From contig NZ_JAELTI010000031.1 in the NCBI RefSeq assembly GCF_016428755.1, forward strand, positions 1 to 49,773: a stretch of DNA of 49,773 nt. Reading direction: 5' to 3'. Both the position numbers and the translations under genes were made by a program. The stretch comes from Allobosea sp. ASV33. GTDB taxonomy: Bacteria; Pseudomonadota; Alphaproteobacteria; Rhizobiales; Beijerinckiaceae. The notes under the pieces were generated by a model. The model ran no database searches, had not been told where the DNA came from, and saw only the letters and a program-made list of their open reading frames with translations. Of this stretch, positions 40,815-49,419 are shown one piece after another. How positions within the stretch are numbered: the first letter of the stretch is position 1; each line of letters opens with the position of its first letter.

Positions 40815-42617
40815 TCAGAGCACCTTGGCGAGGAATTCGCGGGTGCGGCTGTGGCTGGGATTGCCGAGGACATCGGCCGGCGCACCGCTCTCGACGATGC
40901 GGCCGGCTTCCATGAAGACGACCTGGTCGGCGACCTCGCGGGCAAAGCCGATCTCATGGGTGACGATGACCAGCGTCGTGCCGGAGCGGGCGAGCTCCTT
41001 GATGACGTCGAGGACTTCGCCGACGAGCTCGGGGTCGAGCGCCGAGGTCGGCTCGTCGAAGAGCAGGACCTTGGGCTTGAGGGCGAGCGCGCGGGCGATG
41101 GCGACGCGCTGCTGCTGGCCGCCGGAGAGCTGGCGCGGATAGGCGTTCGCCTTCTCGGCCAAGCCGACCCGGGCGAGCAGTTCCTGCGCCTCCGTCAGGG
41201 CCTGCTCGCGGGAGAGGCCGCGCACGGTCACCGGCGCCTCGGCGATGTTCTCGATCGCGGTCAGGTGCGGGAAGAGATTGAAGTTCTGGAAGACCATGCC
41301 GACATCGACGCGCCGGGCCAGGATGTCCTTCTCCTTCAATTCGTAGAGCGTCTCGCCGTCCTGCCGGTAGCCGATCAGCTCGCCGTCGATGGCGATGAAG
41401 CCCTCGTCGACGCGCTCCAGATGGTTGATCGAGCGCAGCAGCGTCGACTTGCCCGAGCCGGACTGGCCGATGATGGCGGTGACGCTGCCGGGACGCAGCG
41501 ACAGGCTGACATCGTCGAGCACCTTGAGCGGGCCGAAACTCTTCGAGACATGGCTGATGCGGATTTCGCCGCCGCTGCGCGGGGAAAGCGTGGCCAGCGA
41601 AGCCGTGCGCGGCGCGGCAGGGGTCTGCGTCGGGGCGGTGAAGCCGGCGCCAGCCGTCGCGGTGGCGATGCGGTTCCGGCCGAGCCAGCGCAGGGCGGTG
41701 TCGATCGCGGACGGCGGCGGATTACGCAGCGCGCCGCGGGCATAGTGCCGCTCGATATGGCGCTGGAAGAAGGAGAGCACGCTGAGGATGACGAGGTACC
41801 AGACCGTCGCCACCATCAGCAGCGGGATCACCTCGAGATTGCGCCGGTAGATCACCTGGATCGTGTAGAACAGCTCCGGCAGGGCGAGGATGTAGACCTG
41901 GCTGGTGCCCTTCGCGAGGCTGATGATCTCGTTGAATGCGGTCGGCAGGATCGAGCGCATCGCCTGCGGCAGCACGATCCGCGAGACCTGCCGATGCTTC
42001 GGCAGGCCGAGCGCGGCCGCAGCCTCATGCTGGCCCTGGTCGACGGCGAGGATGCCGCCGCGCACGATCTCGGAGGAGAAGGCGGCGGCGTTCAGCGTGA
42101 GCCCGAGCACGGCCGCGAAGAACGGCGTGATCAGCTGCGTCGTCTGCCAGGAGCCGAAGCTGATATCGGTGAAGGGAATGCCGAGCCAGATCGTGCTGTA
42201 GAGATAGCCGAGATTGTTCAGGATCAGCAGCAGCACGATCAGCGGGATCGAGCGGAAGAGCCAGACATAGCCCCAGGACAAAGAGGCGAGCAGCGGCGAG
42301 CCGGAGACCCTTGCCAGCGCCAGCAAGGTCCCGAACAGGAAGCCGAAGACCGTGCCGAGCAGCGTCAGGAACAGCGTGCGGCCGAGCCCGACCAGCACGG
42401 GTTCGGCGAAGAACCACTCCGCGAAGACGTCCCAGCCCCAGCGCGGATTGGAGAGCACCGAATTCACGATCGCGAAGATCACGACGGCGGCGAAGACCGT
42501 GCCGACGGTCCGTCCGGGATAGCGGGCGGGAACGATGCGGTAGCGGCTGAAATCGCGGTGCGGGGCTGAATTCTGGGCGTGCGAGGGCAAGCCCGCGAAA
42601 TCGCTGGCGAGGGTCAT
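40815..42617 (-). CDS. Fused amino-acid ABC permease-ATPase
   Basis: One polypeptide of 600 residues joining two ABC subunits. Residues about 30-300 are a HisM/GlnP-type permease: RTLFLTLLGTVFGFLFGTLLALARVSG, FRSIPLIVLLLILNNLG and the EAA region QHEAAAALGLPKHRQVSRIVLPQAM. After an Ala/Pro/Thr-rich linker (about 320-350) comes a GlnQ-type ATPase with Walker A GQSGSGKST, Q-loop GMVFQNFNLFPH, signature LSGGQQQR, Walker B VLLFDEP and switch His in IVTHE. The frame is continuous with no break, so the fusion is real. It would form a homodimeric transporter served by the two paralogous receptors. Confidence 0.95.
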   Translation of the reverse strand: MTLASDFAGLPSHAQNSAPHRDFSRYRIVPARYPGRTVGTVFAAVVIFAIVNSVLSNPRWGWDVFAEWFFAEPVLVGLGRTLFLTLLGTVFGFLFGTLLALARVSGSPLLASLSWGYVWLFRSIPLIVLLLILNNLGYLYSTIWLGIPFTDISFGSWQTTQLITPFFAAVLGLTLNAAAFSSEIVRGGILAVDQGQHEAAAALGLPKHRQVSRIVLPQAMRSILPTAFNEIISLAKGTSQVYILALPELFYTIQVIYRRNLEVIPLLMVATVWYLVILSVLSFFQRHIERHYARGALRNPPPSAIDTALRWLGRNRIATATAGAGFTAPTQTPAAPRTASLATLSPRSGGEIRISHVSKSFGPLKVLDDVSLSLRPGSVTAIIGQSGSGKSTLLRSINHLERVDEGFIAIDGELIGYRQDGETLYELKEKDILARRVDVGMVFQNFNLFPHLTAIENIAEAPVTVRGLSREQALTEAQELLARVGLAEKANAYPRQLSGGQQQRVAIARALALKPKVLLFDEPTSALDPELVGEVLDVIKELARSGTTLVIVTHEIGFAREVADQVVFMEAGRIVESGAPADVLGNPSHSRTREFLAKVL

Positions 42618-42658
42618 GGCTGGCTCTTCTTGTTATGGGAGAGGGAGAAGCGGCCCGG

Positions 42659-43195
42659 TCAGGCGGCGTCGCGGGCGGCGTGAGCCTCGGACGGGCGCGG
42701 CAGCGAGGCCGGGAGCACGGAGAGCTCCTTCTCGAAGGGCAACTTCCGGTAGAACGCGGGATCGGCCGAGACGTCGAAGAGCGGGGTGTAGCCGGTCTCC
42801 AGATAGAGGCCCTTGGCCTCGGGCTGGCGGAAGCCGGTGGTCAGATAGATCTTGCTGTAGCCCTGGCGGATCGCCTGCGCCTCGACCTCGGCGACGATGC
42901 GGCGGGCGAGCCCCTGGCGACGGAAGTCGCTATGGGTCCAGATGCGCTTCATCTCGGCCGTGCGCTCGTCGTAGCGCTTGAAGGCGCCGCCGGCGATGGG
43001 TTGGCCGTCGCGCAGCAGCAGGACGAAATTGCCGTCCGGCGGGGCGAAGAGCTCGGCCGGGTAGCGGCTCATCTCGGCGCCGGGCGGCTCGCCGAACTGG
43101 CTGCCATAGCGCGTGGCATATTCCCAAGTGAGCTGCTCGACCAAGGGCTGGGCGAGGGGGTGCAGCGGGGTGGTGTAGAAGAATTCGTCGGCCAT
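42659..43195 (-). CDS. GNAT acetyltransferase (SnaA-like by context)
   Basis: Acetyltransferase of 178 residues. The GNAT core is RIWTHSDFRRQGLARRIVAEVEAQA, where RRQGLA is the acetyl-CoA pyrophosphate loop, followed by GLYLETGYTPL. ATG 43195 has GGAAAGG upstream. It lies between the NtaA-type monooxygenase and transporter genes, 37 and 41 bases away. In the Bacillus subtilis S-substituted-cysteine operons a GNAT enzyme N-acetylates the imported amino acid before monooxygenase attack, and I infer the same role here. A detoxifying acetyltransferase for another amine remains possible. Confidence 0.88.
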   Translation of the reverse strand: MADEFFYTTPLHPLAQPLVEQLTWEYATRYGSQFGEPPGAEMSRYPAELFAPPDGNFVLLLRDGQPIAGGAFKRYDERTAEMKRIWTHSDFRRQGLARRIVAEVEAQAIRQGYSKIYLTTGFRQPEAKGLYLETGYTPLFDVSADPAFYRKLPFEKELSVLPASLPRPSEAHAARDAA

Positions 43196-43232
43196 GGCGG
43201 GAGCCTTTCCGTGATGGGTGTGAGGCGCTGGC

Positions 43233-44576
43233 TCAGCTCGCGCGGCGGGCCGGCTGGGCATCCGCGGGGGTGGCGTAGCGGCTCTCGCGGCGGGCTAAGC
43301 CGAGATGATCGCGCAGCGTCGTGCCCGGCAGATTGCGGTCATAGACGCCGCGCTCCTCCAGCACCGGGATCACGAGTTCGACGAAATCGTCGAGCCCCTG
43401 GCCGATCACCGGGAAGCCGAGCACGAAGCCGTCGGCGGCCTGCGCTTCGACGCGCTCGATCAGCCTGCCGGCGATCTCCTCGGCCGAGCCGATCAGGTCG
43501 GTGCGGGGCGTGGCGGCCTCGAGCGCCGCTTCGCGCAAGGTCTGGCGCTTCAGGACGGCGTTGCGCTTGATGCGATCGGTGGTGGAGCGGAAGCTGTTCT
43601 TGCCGATATCGCCGAGGTCCGGGAAGGGCGCGTCGAGCGGATAGGCGCTGAAGTCGTGATGGTCGAAATAACGGCCGATATAGGCCAGCGCGTCCTCGAT
43701 CGAGACGAGGTTGCGGATGGCCTGGTATTTCTCCTCCGCCTCGGCGGCGGTGCGGCCGACGATCGGCCCGGCGCCGGGGAAGAGCTTCACGTCGTCGGCG
43801 CTGCGGCCATGGGCGACGGCGCTGGTCTTGATCGCGCGATAGAGGGCCTGCGCCTCCTCCAGCGGTACATGGTTGGCGAAGACCGCGTCGGCATGGCGGC
43901 CGGCGAGACCGATGCCGGATTCGGAGGCGCCGGCCTGGAACAGCACCGGCTGGCCCTGCGGCGAGCGCTGGATGTTGAGGGGGCCCTCGACCTGGAAGAA
44001 ACGGCCCTTGTGGTTCAGCGTGTGCAGCTTGTCGCGATCGAAGAAGCGGCTGGCCTCGCGGTCGCGCACGAAGGCGTCGTCGTCCCAGGAATCCCAGAGG
44101 CCCTTCGCGACGTCGAGATATTCCTGCGCGATCTCGTAGCGCAGCGAATGCTCGGGATGCGGGCGGCTGTAGTTGCGGCCGGAGCCTTCCAGCGGGGAGG
44201 TGACAGCGTTCCAGCCGGCGCGGCCGCCCGAGATCAGGTCGAGCGAGGCGAATTGCCGGGCGATCGTGTAGGGGTCGCTATAGGAGGTCGAGACCGTGCC
44301 CACGAGGCCGAGCTTCTTCGTCACCGTCGCCAGCGCAGAGAGGATGGTCAGCGGCTCGAAGCGGTTGAGGAAGTGCGGGATCGACTTCTCGTTGATGTAG
44401 AGCCCGTCGGCGACGAAGGCGAAGGCGATGCCGTTCTCCTCGGCCTTGCGGGCGTTGCGGATGAAGAAATCGAGATTGACGCTGGCATCGGCCGGATTGC
44501 TCGGGTGGCGCCAGGCGTTCATGTGGCTGCCGGCGCCCTGGAGCATCAGGCCGAAGGTGAGGCGGGTGCGGGACAT
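43233..44576 (-). CDS. NtaA/SnaA/DszA-family flavin monooxygenase
   Basis: FMNH2-dependent monooxygenase of 447 residues in the nitrilotriacetate monooxygenase A branch of the luciferase superfamily, which includes enzymes that cleave C-N and C-S bonds. Landmarks are FGLMLQGAGSHMNAWRHPSN at the N-terminus, TVSTSYSDPYTIARQFASLDLISGGRAGWNAVTS and RYEIAQEYLDVAKGLWDSW. The Bacillus relative YtnJ/CmoJ is required for breakdown of N-acetylated S-substituted cysteine. Here it precedes the GNAT gene, with 26 bases to the upstream LLM gene. Most likely the main cleaving enzyme of the pathway. Confidence 0.92.
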   Translation of the reverse strand: MSRTRLTFGLMLQGAGSHMNAWRHPSNPADASVNLDFFIRNARKAEENGIAFAFVADGLYINEKSIPHFLNRFEPLTILSALATVTKKLGLVGTVSTSYSDPYTIARQFASLDLISGGRAGWNAVTSPLEGSGRNYSRPHPEHSLRYEIAQEYLDVAKGLWDSWDDDAFVRDREASRFFDRDKLHTLNHKGRFFQVEGPLNIQRSPQGQPVLFQAGASESGIGLAGRHADAVFANHVPLEEAQALYRAIKTSAVAHGRSADDVKLFPGAGPIVGRTAAEAEEKYQAIRNLVSIEDALAYIGRYFDHHDFSAYPLDAPFPDLGDIGKNSFRSTTDRIKRNAVLKRQTLREAALEAATPRTDLIGSAEEIAGRLIERVEAQAADGFVLGFPVIGQGLDDFVELVIPVLEERGVYDRNLPGTTLRDHLGLARRESRYATPADAQPARRAS

Positions 44577-44602
44577 GGGATCAGTCCTTTCGAAAGGGAG
44601 GG

Positions 44603-45607
44603 TCAGGCCGCGAGAGCCGGCCTCTCGCCGGCCAGCAGCGTGAGGGAAGCGAGGCGCCGGCTGGTCAGGGCATTCGGCGTGTCGATGACGAATTCGGCGA
44701 TGCCGAAGCGGGCGTGGAGCGCATCGAGCTCGCGCCGGACCTGCTCGGGCGTGCCGGCGAGGATATGTGGCTTGCGGATCTCGGTGCTGTGGGAGGCGAC
44801 TCCGGCCTGGCGGGCATATTCGGCCGCTTGCTCCTCGCTGCCGAGATTGAGGGTCTGGCCGTTGTCGAGCGTTAGACGGACGACGCGGTGGCTCTCCGTC
44901 AGGCTCTGCGCCTCCTCGGCCGTTTCGGCGGCGAAGGCCGCGACGGCGAGCAGCAGGCCAGCCGTTCCGCCGGCCTTCGCATAGGCGTTGAGGCTCACCT
45001 CGATCGCCTTGGGATCGCCGTTGTGATGGCCGGCGAAGACGAAGTGCCAGCCGCGCTCGCCGGCCTGCCGGGCGCTGTCGGGACTTGCGCCGAGCAGGAA
45101 ACGCTCCGGGGCCACCGGCGGGACGGGCAGGGCGCGCGCCTTGTCCCGTGGGCCATCCGTCGTGGCGGGCGGCGCGAGGAAGCCGTCGAGTTCGTCCAGC
45201 AAAGTCTCGAAGGACGGCGCGTGAGCCGGATCGTGCAGCACGCGCAGCGCCTTGGTCGAGAGCGGCAGGCCGCCCGGCGCCTTGCCGATGCCGAGATCGA
45301 CGCGGCCGGGTGCGAGCGAAGCCAGCAGGTTGAAGGTCTCCGCGACCTTGTAGGGGCTGTAATGCGGCAGCAGCACGCCGCCGGAACCGATCCGGATGCG
45401 CTGCGTGCGCGCCAGCAGATAGGCGGCGAACACCTCCGGCGCCGGGCTGACGAGGCCGGGGAAGTCATGATGCTCGGCCAGCCAGAAGCGATGGTAGCCG
45501 AGACGCTCCGCCGCCTGGGCGAGGCTCACCGTGCGCTGGAGCGCCGCGCCTGCGGTTTCGCCCTCTATGAGGGGGGTCTTGTCGAGAAGGCTGAGTGCGT
45601 AGGTCAT
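44603..45607 (-). CDS. MsnO8-type LLM flavin-dependent oxidoreductase
   Basis: Luciferase-like enzyme of 334 residues. The MsnO8 pattern is clear: ALSLLDKTPLIEGETAGAALQ, LGYHRFWLAEHHDFPGL, RIRIGSGGVLLPHYSPYKVAETFNLLASLAPGRVDLGIGKAPGG and PERFLLGASPDSARQAGERGW. B. subtilis YtmO/CmoO, encoded in the cysteine-conjugate operon, belongs to the same branch. Second gene of the operon, 23 bases after the flavin reductase and 26 bases before the NtaA-type gene. Confidence 0.92.
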   Translation of the reverse strand: MTYALSLLDKTPLIEGETAGAALQRTVSLAQAAERLGYHRFWLAEHHDFPGLVSPAPEVFAAYLLARTQRIRIGSGGVLLPHYSPYKVAETFNLLASLAPGRVDLGIGKAPGGLPLSTKALRVLHDPAHAPSFETLLDELDGFLAPPATTDGPRDKARALPVPPVAPERFLLGASPDSARQAGERGWHFVFAGHHNGDPKAIEVSLNAYAKAGGTAGLLLAVAAFAAETAEEAQSLTESHRVVRLTLDNGQTLNLGSEEQAAEYARQAGVASHSTEIRKPHILAGTPEQVRRELDALHARFGIAEFVIDTPNALTSRRLASLTLLAGERPALAA

Positions 45608-45630
45608 GGATTTCGCTGTCGTTCAAGAGA

Positions 45631-46227
45631 TCAGGCGGAGCGGAGGCCGAGCGCGGTCACCGCCTCCTCGGCCATCCAGCCGAGCCGCTCGTAATCGCCG
45701 CGCCAGTAGAGAAGGGCGGCGTCGTTGGAGCCGAGCCGGACCTCGCGCACCCGGCCGATGACGATCGCGTGCGAATGCCGCTCGATCAGCTCTTCCAGCT
45801 CGCAATCGAGCGCAGCCAGCGCGCCTTCCAGCAGCGGCGCGCCGGTGCGGCCTTCGCTCCATTCGGCATCGGCATAGCGGGCCGGGCCCTTCTCGCCGCC
45901 GCGGCCGGCGAAGCGGTCCGCGACCTGCTTCTGCGCGGCGCTGAGGAAATTCACGCCGAAACTGCGATGGCGCGCGAGGATGGGGTAGGTCGAGGAGGAG
46001 AGGTTGAGGCCGAACATCACGGTCGGCGGCTCGGCCGAGAGCGAGGAGAGCGAGGTCACGGTCAGGCCGGTGCGATCTTCGTCGCGCCCTGTGGTGATCA
46101 CGGAAACGCCGCCGGCGAGATGGCGCAGCGCCGTGCGGAAATCGCCGCTCGCCGCCGGGATTGCGCGCGCTGGCTGGCTGGTCGGGGCGCGGGTCGGAAG
46201 CGAGGATGCAAGGGATAGGACCGCCAT
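45631..46227 (-). CDS. Flavin reductase (SsuE/HpaC-like)
   Basis: NAD(P)H:flavin reductase of 198 residues supplying FMNH2 to the three downstream luciferase-type enzymes. The flavin-reductase-like domain is clear: LAGGVSVITTGRDEDRTGLTVTSLSSLSAEPPTVMFGLN, then HRSFGVNFLSAAQ and HAIVIGRVREVRL. I chose ATG 46227 (MAVLSLAS) with AGAGG upstream; an ATG at 46308 would add 27 unlike residues. It opens the eight-gene operon, whose gaps are all 45 bases or less. Confidence 0.93.
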   Translation of the reverse strand: MAVLSLASSLPTRAPTSQPARAIPAASGDFRTALRHLAGGVSVITTGRDEDRTGLTVTSLSSLSAEPPTVMFGLNLSSSTYPILARHRSFGVNFLSAAQKQVADRFAGRGGEKGPARYADAEWSEGRTGAPLLEGALAALDCELEELIERHSHAIVIGRVREVRLGSNDAALLYWRGDYERLGWMAEEAVTALGLRSA

Positions 46228-46761
46228 GGGAACCTCTGGTGCAGGCCGTTCGGATTCGTGAGGGGTGGCACGCCGCTCGATGGCGATGCCGTGGCGGACG
46301 CCGGACAAGCGTCCTCCTTCGCCGGAAGAACCGGCGCTGCAGCTACGGTGGAATGGAAAGATTTCAGGCGCTCAGGACGCCCGGAAACCCGTCAGGAGCA
46401 TCGGCATCGAAGCGCCGGAACGGGATTTGCTGAACTCGTGCATGTCGTCATCGACGCGTCTCCGTGTCTCGGAGCCCACGATTTCGTCGTGGTGCTTTTA
46501 GCTTTGTTGACGCGGTGCAAGCTGCTCCAGCAAATCCCGCGAAAGAGCGATGCGAACACCGCCCGATACTGTCCATTCTTTCCGCCGCACGCGGCGCGGT
46601 CAATGAAACAGCCTTTCAAAGATCGCCCTCGCGGGAGGCGGAAGCGCCACGCGGAGGTCAGGCACGGAAAGAATTCCGTTTCCCTGTGCGGGAAGGCTGG
46701 ATGCGGCCGGCGCTTCGCGGCAGAAGGAACCTGACCGATCGGCGCTCCGGAGCGAAACGTC
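46228..46761. other. 534-base gene-free region between divergent units
   Basis: No convincing gene is visible on either strand. It should hold the promoter of the monooxygenase operon (minus) and of the small gene at 46762 (plus). A small perfect hairpin (CGCCGG, AAGAA loop, CCGGCG; 46320-46336) lies about 95 bases upstream of the flavin reductase start, in the likely leader. I could not identify a convincing -35/-10 pair or a regulator site. Confidence 0.4.
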
Positions 46762-47064
46762 ATGGTGACCGGCGAAGCCTTGCCCGAACCTCCCTTCGTC
46801 AGGGATGCCGATGGCTCCTTCGTGCTCGACGCCGAACGGCTGGCCGGGCGCTTCGGCTGGTCGGCGGAGGAATTGCGCGCGTTGATGCGCCGCGGGCTGG
46901 TGACGAGCCAGGTGGAGCGAGGAGAGGGGGAGGATGCGGGACGCTGGCGCCTCTCCGCCCTGTGCGGCAACCGCCGCTGGCAGGCCGTCGTCCTGGCGGA
47001 TGGAACGGTCGTCGAGGAGCTTCTCGACTTCGTGCCGCCGCAAGGCCGCCGCGGCCGCGCCTGA
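46762..47064 (+). CDS. DUF6522-like protein
   Basis: Small protein of 100 residues. The pattern DGSFVLDAERLAGRFGWSAEELRALMRRGLVTSQVERGEGEDAGRWRLSALCGNRRWQAVVLADGTVVEEL fits the DUF6522 family of small alphaproteobacterial proteins, with a helical N-terminal half and a beta-rich C-terminal half. ATG 46762 has GGAG nine bases upstream. Function unknown. Confidence 0.75.
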   Translation: MVTGEALPEPPFVRDADGSFVLDAERLAGRFGWSAEELRALMRRGLVTSQVERGEGEDAGRWRLSALCGNRRWQAVVLADGTVVEELLDFVPPQGRRGRA

Positions 47065-47215
47065 ACCGCAGGTTCGCATACGGGCAGCCATGCGGCGCAT
47101 CGCCCGGGACTCCCCCGTATACATTTCCGGTCGAGGTCCCGATAATGCCGACTCAAGCGGTTTGAATCGCATCGGCGATGCCGGTCTTCCCTCCGCCAGT
47201 CTCGACGAGGGAACG

Positions 47216-47467
47216 ATGCGCCTTCTCCACTTCGCCCCAGCCACCCTTCTCCTTGCAGCGCTGGGCGGCTGCGTGTCCCGCGAACCCGCCGCATATGCGG
47301 ACGCCCCGGCGCCCGAGAGCATCCAGATCCGGCCGCAGCAGCGCAGCTATCTCGACGCGGGTCCGGCTCCGGCCCGCCTGAGCGGCCCCAGCTATGCGCG
47401 CGATAACGGAGCGAGCTTCGCCGGGCGCTCCGACAGCTTCGGCAACAGCGTGCTGCCCTCCTTCTGA
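47216..47467 (+). CDS. Small lipoprotein
   Basis: Protein of 83 residues with a lipoprotein signal (MRLLHFAPATLLLAALGGC; lipobox LGGC), so probably lipid-anchored in the envelope. The mature part is Pro/Ser/Ala-rich and probably disordered (RPQQRSYLDAGPAPARL). GAGGGAA precedes the ATG. No family recognised. Confidence 0.75.
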   Translation: MRLLHFAPATLLLAALGGCVSREPAAYADAPAPESIQIRPQQRSYLDAGPAPARLSGPSYARDNGASFAGRSDSFGNSVLPSF

Positions 47468-47514
47468 GGGATGCGGGTCGCGCTGCGGGGCTGAAGGTCA
47501 GGCTACGGGCGCCG

Positions 47515-47832
47515 CTACTCTGGGAGGCGAAGCCCGGCCAGGAAGGTGGCGACCGTCAGCGTCTTGGTCGGCTGAGCCCGGCATTGGCGTTCGACCGCGT
47601 CGAGAATCTCGCCGTCGCCATATTTGGACAGGCGCGAAGGCGAGGTCTGGCGCATGGCGTCGACGACCCAGCGGCCGATCAGCCCATGCATCTCCGTATC
47701 TGCGGCTTCGCGCTTCATCCAGGCTTCGCAGGTGATGTAATCCTGCAGGAACTCACCCTGACGCAGGACTTCGCTCGTCGCGGCTGCCGGGAATGCCAGA
47801 GCCCAAAGTGTCGCCAACGTCCATGGACGCAT
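47515..47832 (-). CDS. Small secreted HdeA-like protein
   Basis: Protein of 105 residues with a signal peptide (MRPWTLATLWALAFPAAATS). The mature part is helical with two cysteines, in YITCEAWM and ERQCRAQP, spaced as in the HdeA/HdeB acid-chaperone fold, and a C-terminal KTLTVATFLAGLRL. Similarity to HdeA is weak and by pattern only. GGGGGG lies just upstream of the ATG. The frame is open further upstream without signal character. Confidence 0.65.
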   Translation of the reverse strand: MRPWTLATLWALAFPAAATSEVLRQGEFLQDYITCEAWMKREAADTEMHGLIGRWVVDAMRQTSPSRLSKYGDGEILDAVERQCRAQPTKTLTVATFLAGLRLPE

Positions 47833-48318
47833 CGTCCCCCCACTGCGTTTTGCTTGCGTCGTTCCTCTGGTTGCTCCCGCGCTTCGTGTTCCGCCCGCCG
47901 CTGACCCCTCATTTTGCCTCCCGCGCCGTCGCCAGACACGCGTGATGAGGGGCCTCGATGTTGGGCGGACCATCCTGAAGCGGGAACGATAGATCAGCGA
48001 GCATAGCAAGCGGCGCTTGCGCGGCAATAACGAATTCTGCCTGCGGTCGTTGTTGCCGTCGGCTCCAAGTTCATCTCGCTTCTGCAATAAAGTGCAGCCG
48101 AGTTCGGGAGCGGTGTTCACCCGCACCTTTCGAAGATTTGCCCTTGCACTTCCGATGCGAGCGCCGACACGCGATCGAGCGACGAGCCGGCTCTGCCCCG
48201 CGTCGAGGAAAGCGGGGAAACATGCATCTTCGCCTCAAGGTTGAGCCTCCGGTTTAACCGCGGTTAACCGGCCCGGCCGAATATGCCCTGATAGGACAGG
48301 GCTACCACCGGGGGGGAG
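47833..48318. other. 486-base gene-free region
   Basis: Divergent region between the HdeA-like gene and the TRAP-type binding protein gene. No reading frame here looks coding. Apart from the palindrome at 48254-48267 I see no structured element. Confidence 0.4.
48254..48267. promoter_or_regulatory. Palindrome upstream of the binding-protein/sensor pair
   Basis: TTAACCGCGGTTAA is a perfect 14-base palindrome about 50 bases before the ATG at 48319, flanked by CCGGT and CCGG. It resembles, but does not match, the CtrA box (TTAA-N7-TTAAC; here the spacer is six). Likely a regulator-binding site. Confidence 0.45.
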
Positions 48319-49419
48319 ATGGCCAAGGCCTGCGACAACGCCATCACAGCTTTCCCACGCCGGTGCATGCAGCCTATGATTGCGGCTGCTGCCGCGATAC
48401 TCGCCTTCGCAGCCTGCACCGCCCAGGCCCAGACGCGTTCCGAGGAGCCGATCAAGCTCCAGATCGTCGGCGGCCTCGCGGGCGTCACCCAATACACCAA
48501 GATCGAGCAACCCTTCTGGCAGTCGGAAATCCCTGCGCTGTCGAAGGGGCGGATCAGCGCGACGATCAGGCCGCTCGATGCGGGCGGATTGCGCAACCAG
48601 GAAATGCTCCAGCTGATGCGGCTCGGCGTGGTGTCGTTCGGGACGGCGCTGCTCAGCGTCGTTGCGGGCGACGAGCCGGAGCTGGGCGCGGTCGACCTGC
48701 CCGTGCTGAACCCCGATGTCGCGACGCTGCGCCGGACGGTCGCCGCGTTTCGGGAGCATCTGCGCGAAGTGCTGCGCGAGCGCTACGATATCGAGCTGCT
48801 CGGCGTCTATGCCTATCCGGCCCAGGTCCTGTTTTGCGCCAAGCCCTTCAAGGGGCTCGACGATCTCGCCGGGCGCAAGGTGCGCACGTCTTCGGTGGCG
48901 CAGTCCGAGCTGATGGCGGCGATGGGCGCCGTGCCCGTGATCCTGCCCTTTGCCGAGATCGTCGCAGCCTTGCGCGACGGGGTCGCCGATTGCGCGATCA
49001 CCGGCACCTTGAGCGGCTATGAGATCGGCCTGCCGCGTGTGGCTGTGTCCGTCCACGCCTTCGCATTGAGTTGGGGTGTCTCGATCTTCGGAGCCAATGG
49101 ACTCTATTGGGACGGTTTGCCGGCGGATGCGCGCGACATCATCCGGCGAGGTGTCGGCCAACTCGAGGACCGCATCTGGTCGCAAGCGGAGGCCGATACG
49201 CAGCGCGGGCTTGCCTGCAATGCAGGGACGCAGACCTGCTCCGGCAAGCCCGAGCGGCCGATGACCGTGGTGCCGGCGCAGGCGGCCGAAGGGGCGCGCC
49301 GGCGCCTTCTCGCCGAGGTCGTCCTGCCACGCTGGTTCGAGCGCTGCGGCCAGGACTGCGTCTCGGCCTGGAACACCTATCTCAAGCCGCTCCATGCCAT
49401 CGAGCCTCGGATACCGTGA
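48319..49419 (+). CDS. TRAP/DctP-type periplasmic binding protein
   Basis: Exported solute-binding protein of 366 residues. The signal segment is MQPMIAAAAAILAFAACTAQA, preceded by 16 residues if ATG 48319 is used; ATG 48367 is the alternative. A run of seven G and AG lies directly before 48319, which is close for a binding site. DctP landmarks are LLGVYAYPAQVLFCAKPFKGLDDLAGRKVRTSS, ILPFAEIVAALRDGVADCAITG and LSWGVSIFGANGLYW. It has four extra cysteines near the C-terminus (GLACNAGTQTC; ERCGQDC), probably two disulfides. No TRAP permease is adjacent; the gene overlaps a sensor gene by four bases, so it may serve sensing rather than transport. Confidence 0.85.
   Translation: MAKACDNAITAFPRRCMQPMIAAAAAILAFAACTAQAQTRSEEPIKLQIVGGLAGVTQYTKIEQPFWQSEIPALSKGRISATIRPLDAGGLRNQEMLQLMRLGVVSFGTALLSVVAGDEPELGAVDLPVLNPDVATLRRTVAAFREHLREVLRERYDIELLGVYAYPAQVLFCAKPFKGLDDLAGRKVRTSSVAQSELMAAMGAVPVILPFAEIVAALRDGVADCAITGTLSGYEIGLPRVAVSVHAFALSWGVSIFGANGLYWDGLPADARDIIRRGVGQLEDRIWSQAEADTQRGLACNAGTQTCSGKPERPMTVVPAQAAEGARRRLLAEVVLPRWFERCGQDCVSAWNTYLKPLHAIEPRIP

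Noticed and set aside
40794..42569. 591-residue open frame on the plus strand
   Set aside because: Antisense shadow of the permease-ATPase fusion, with no domain.
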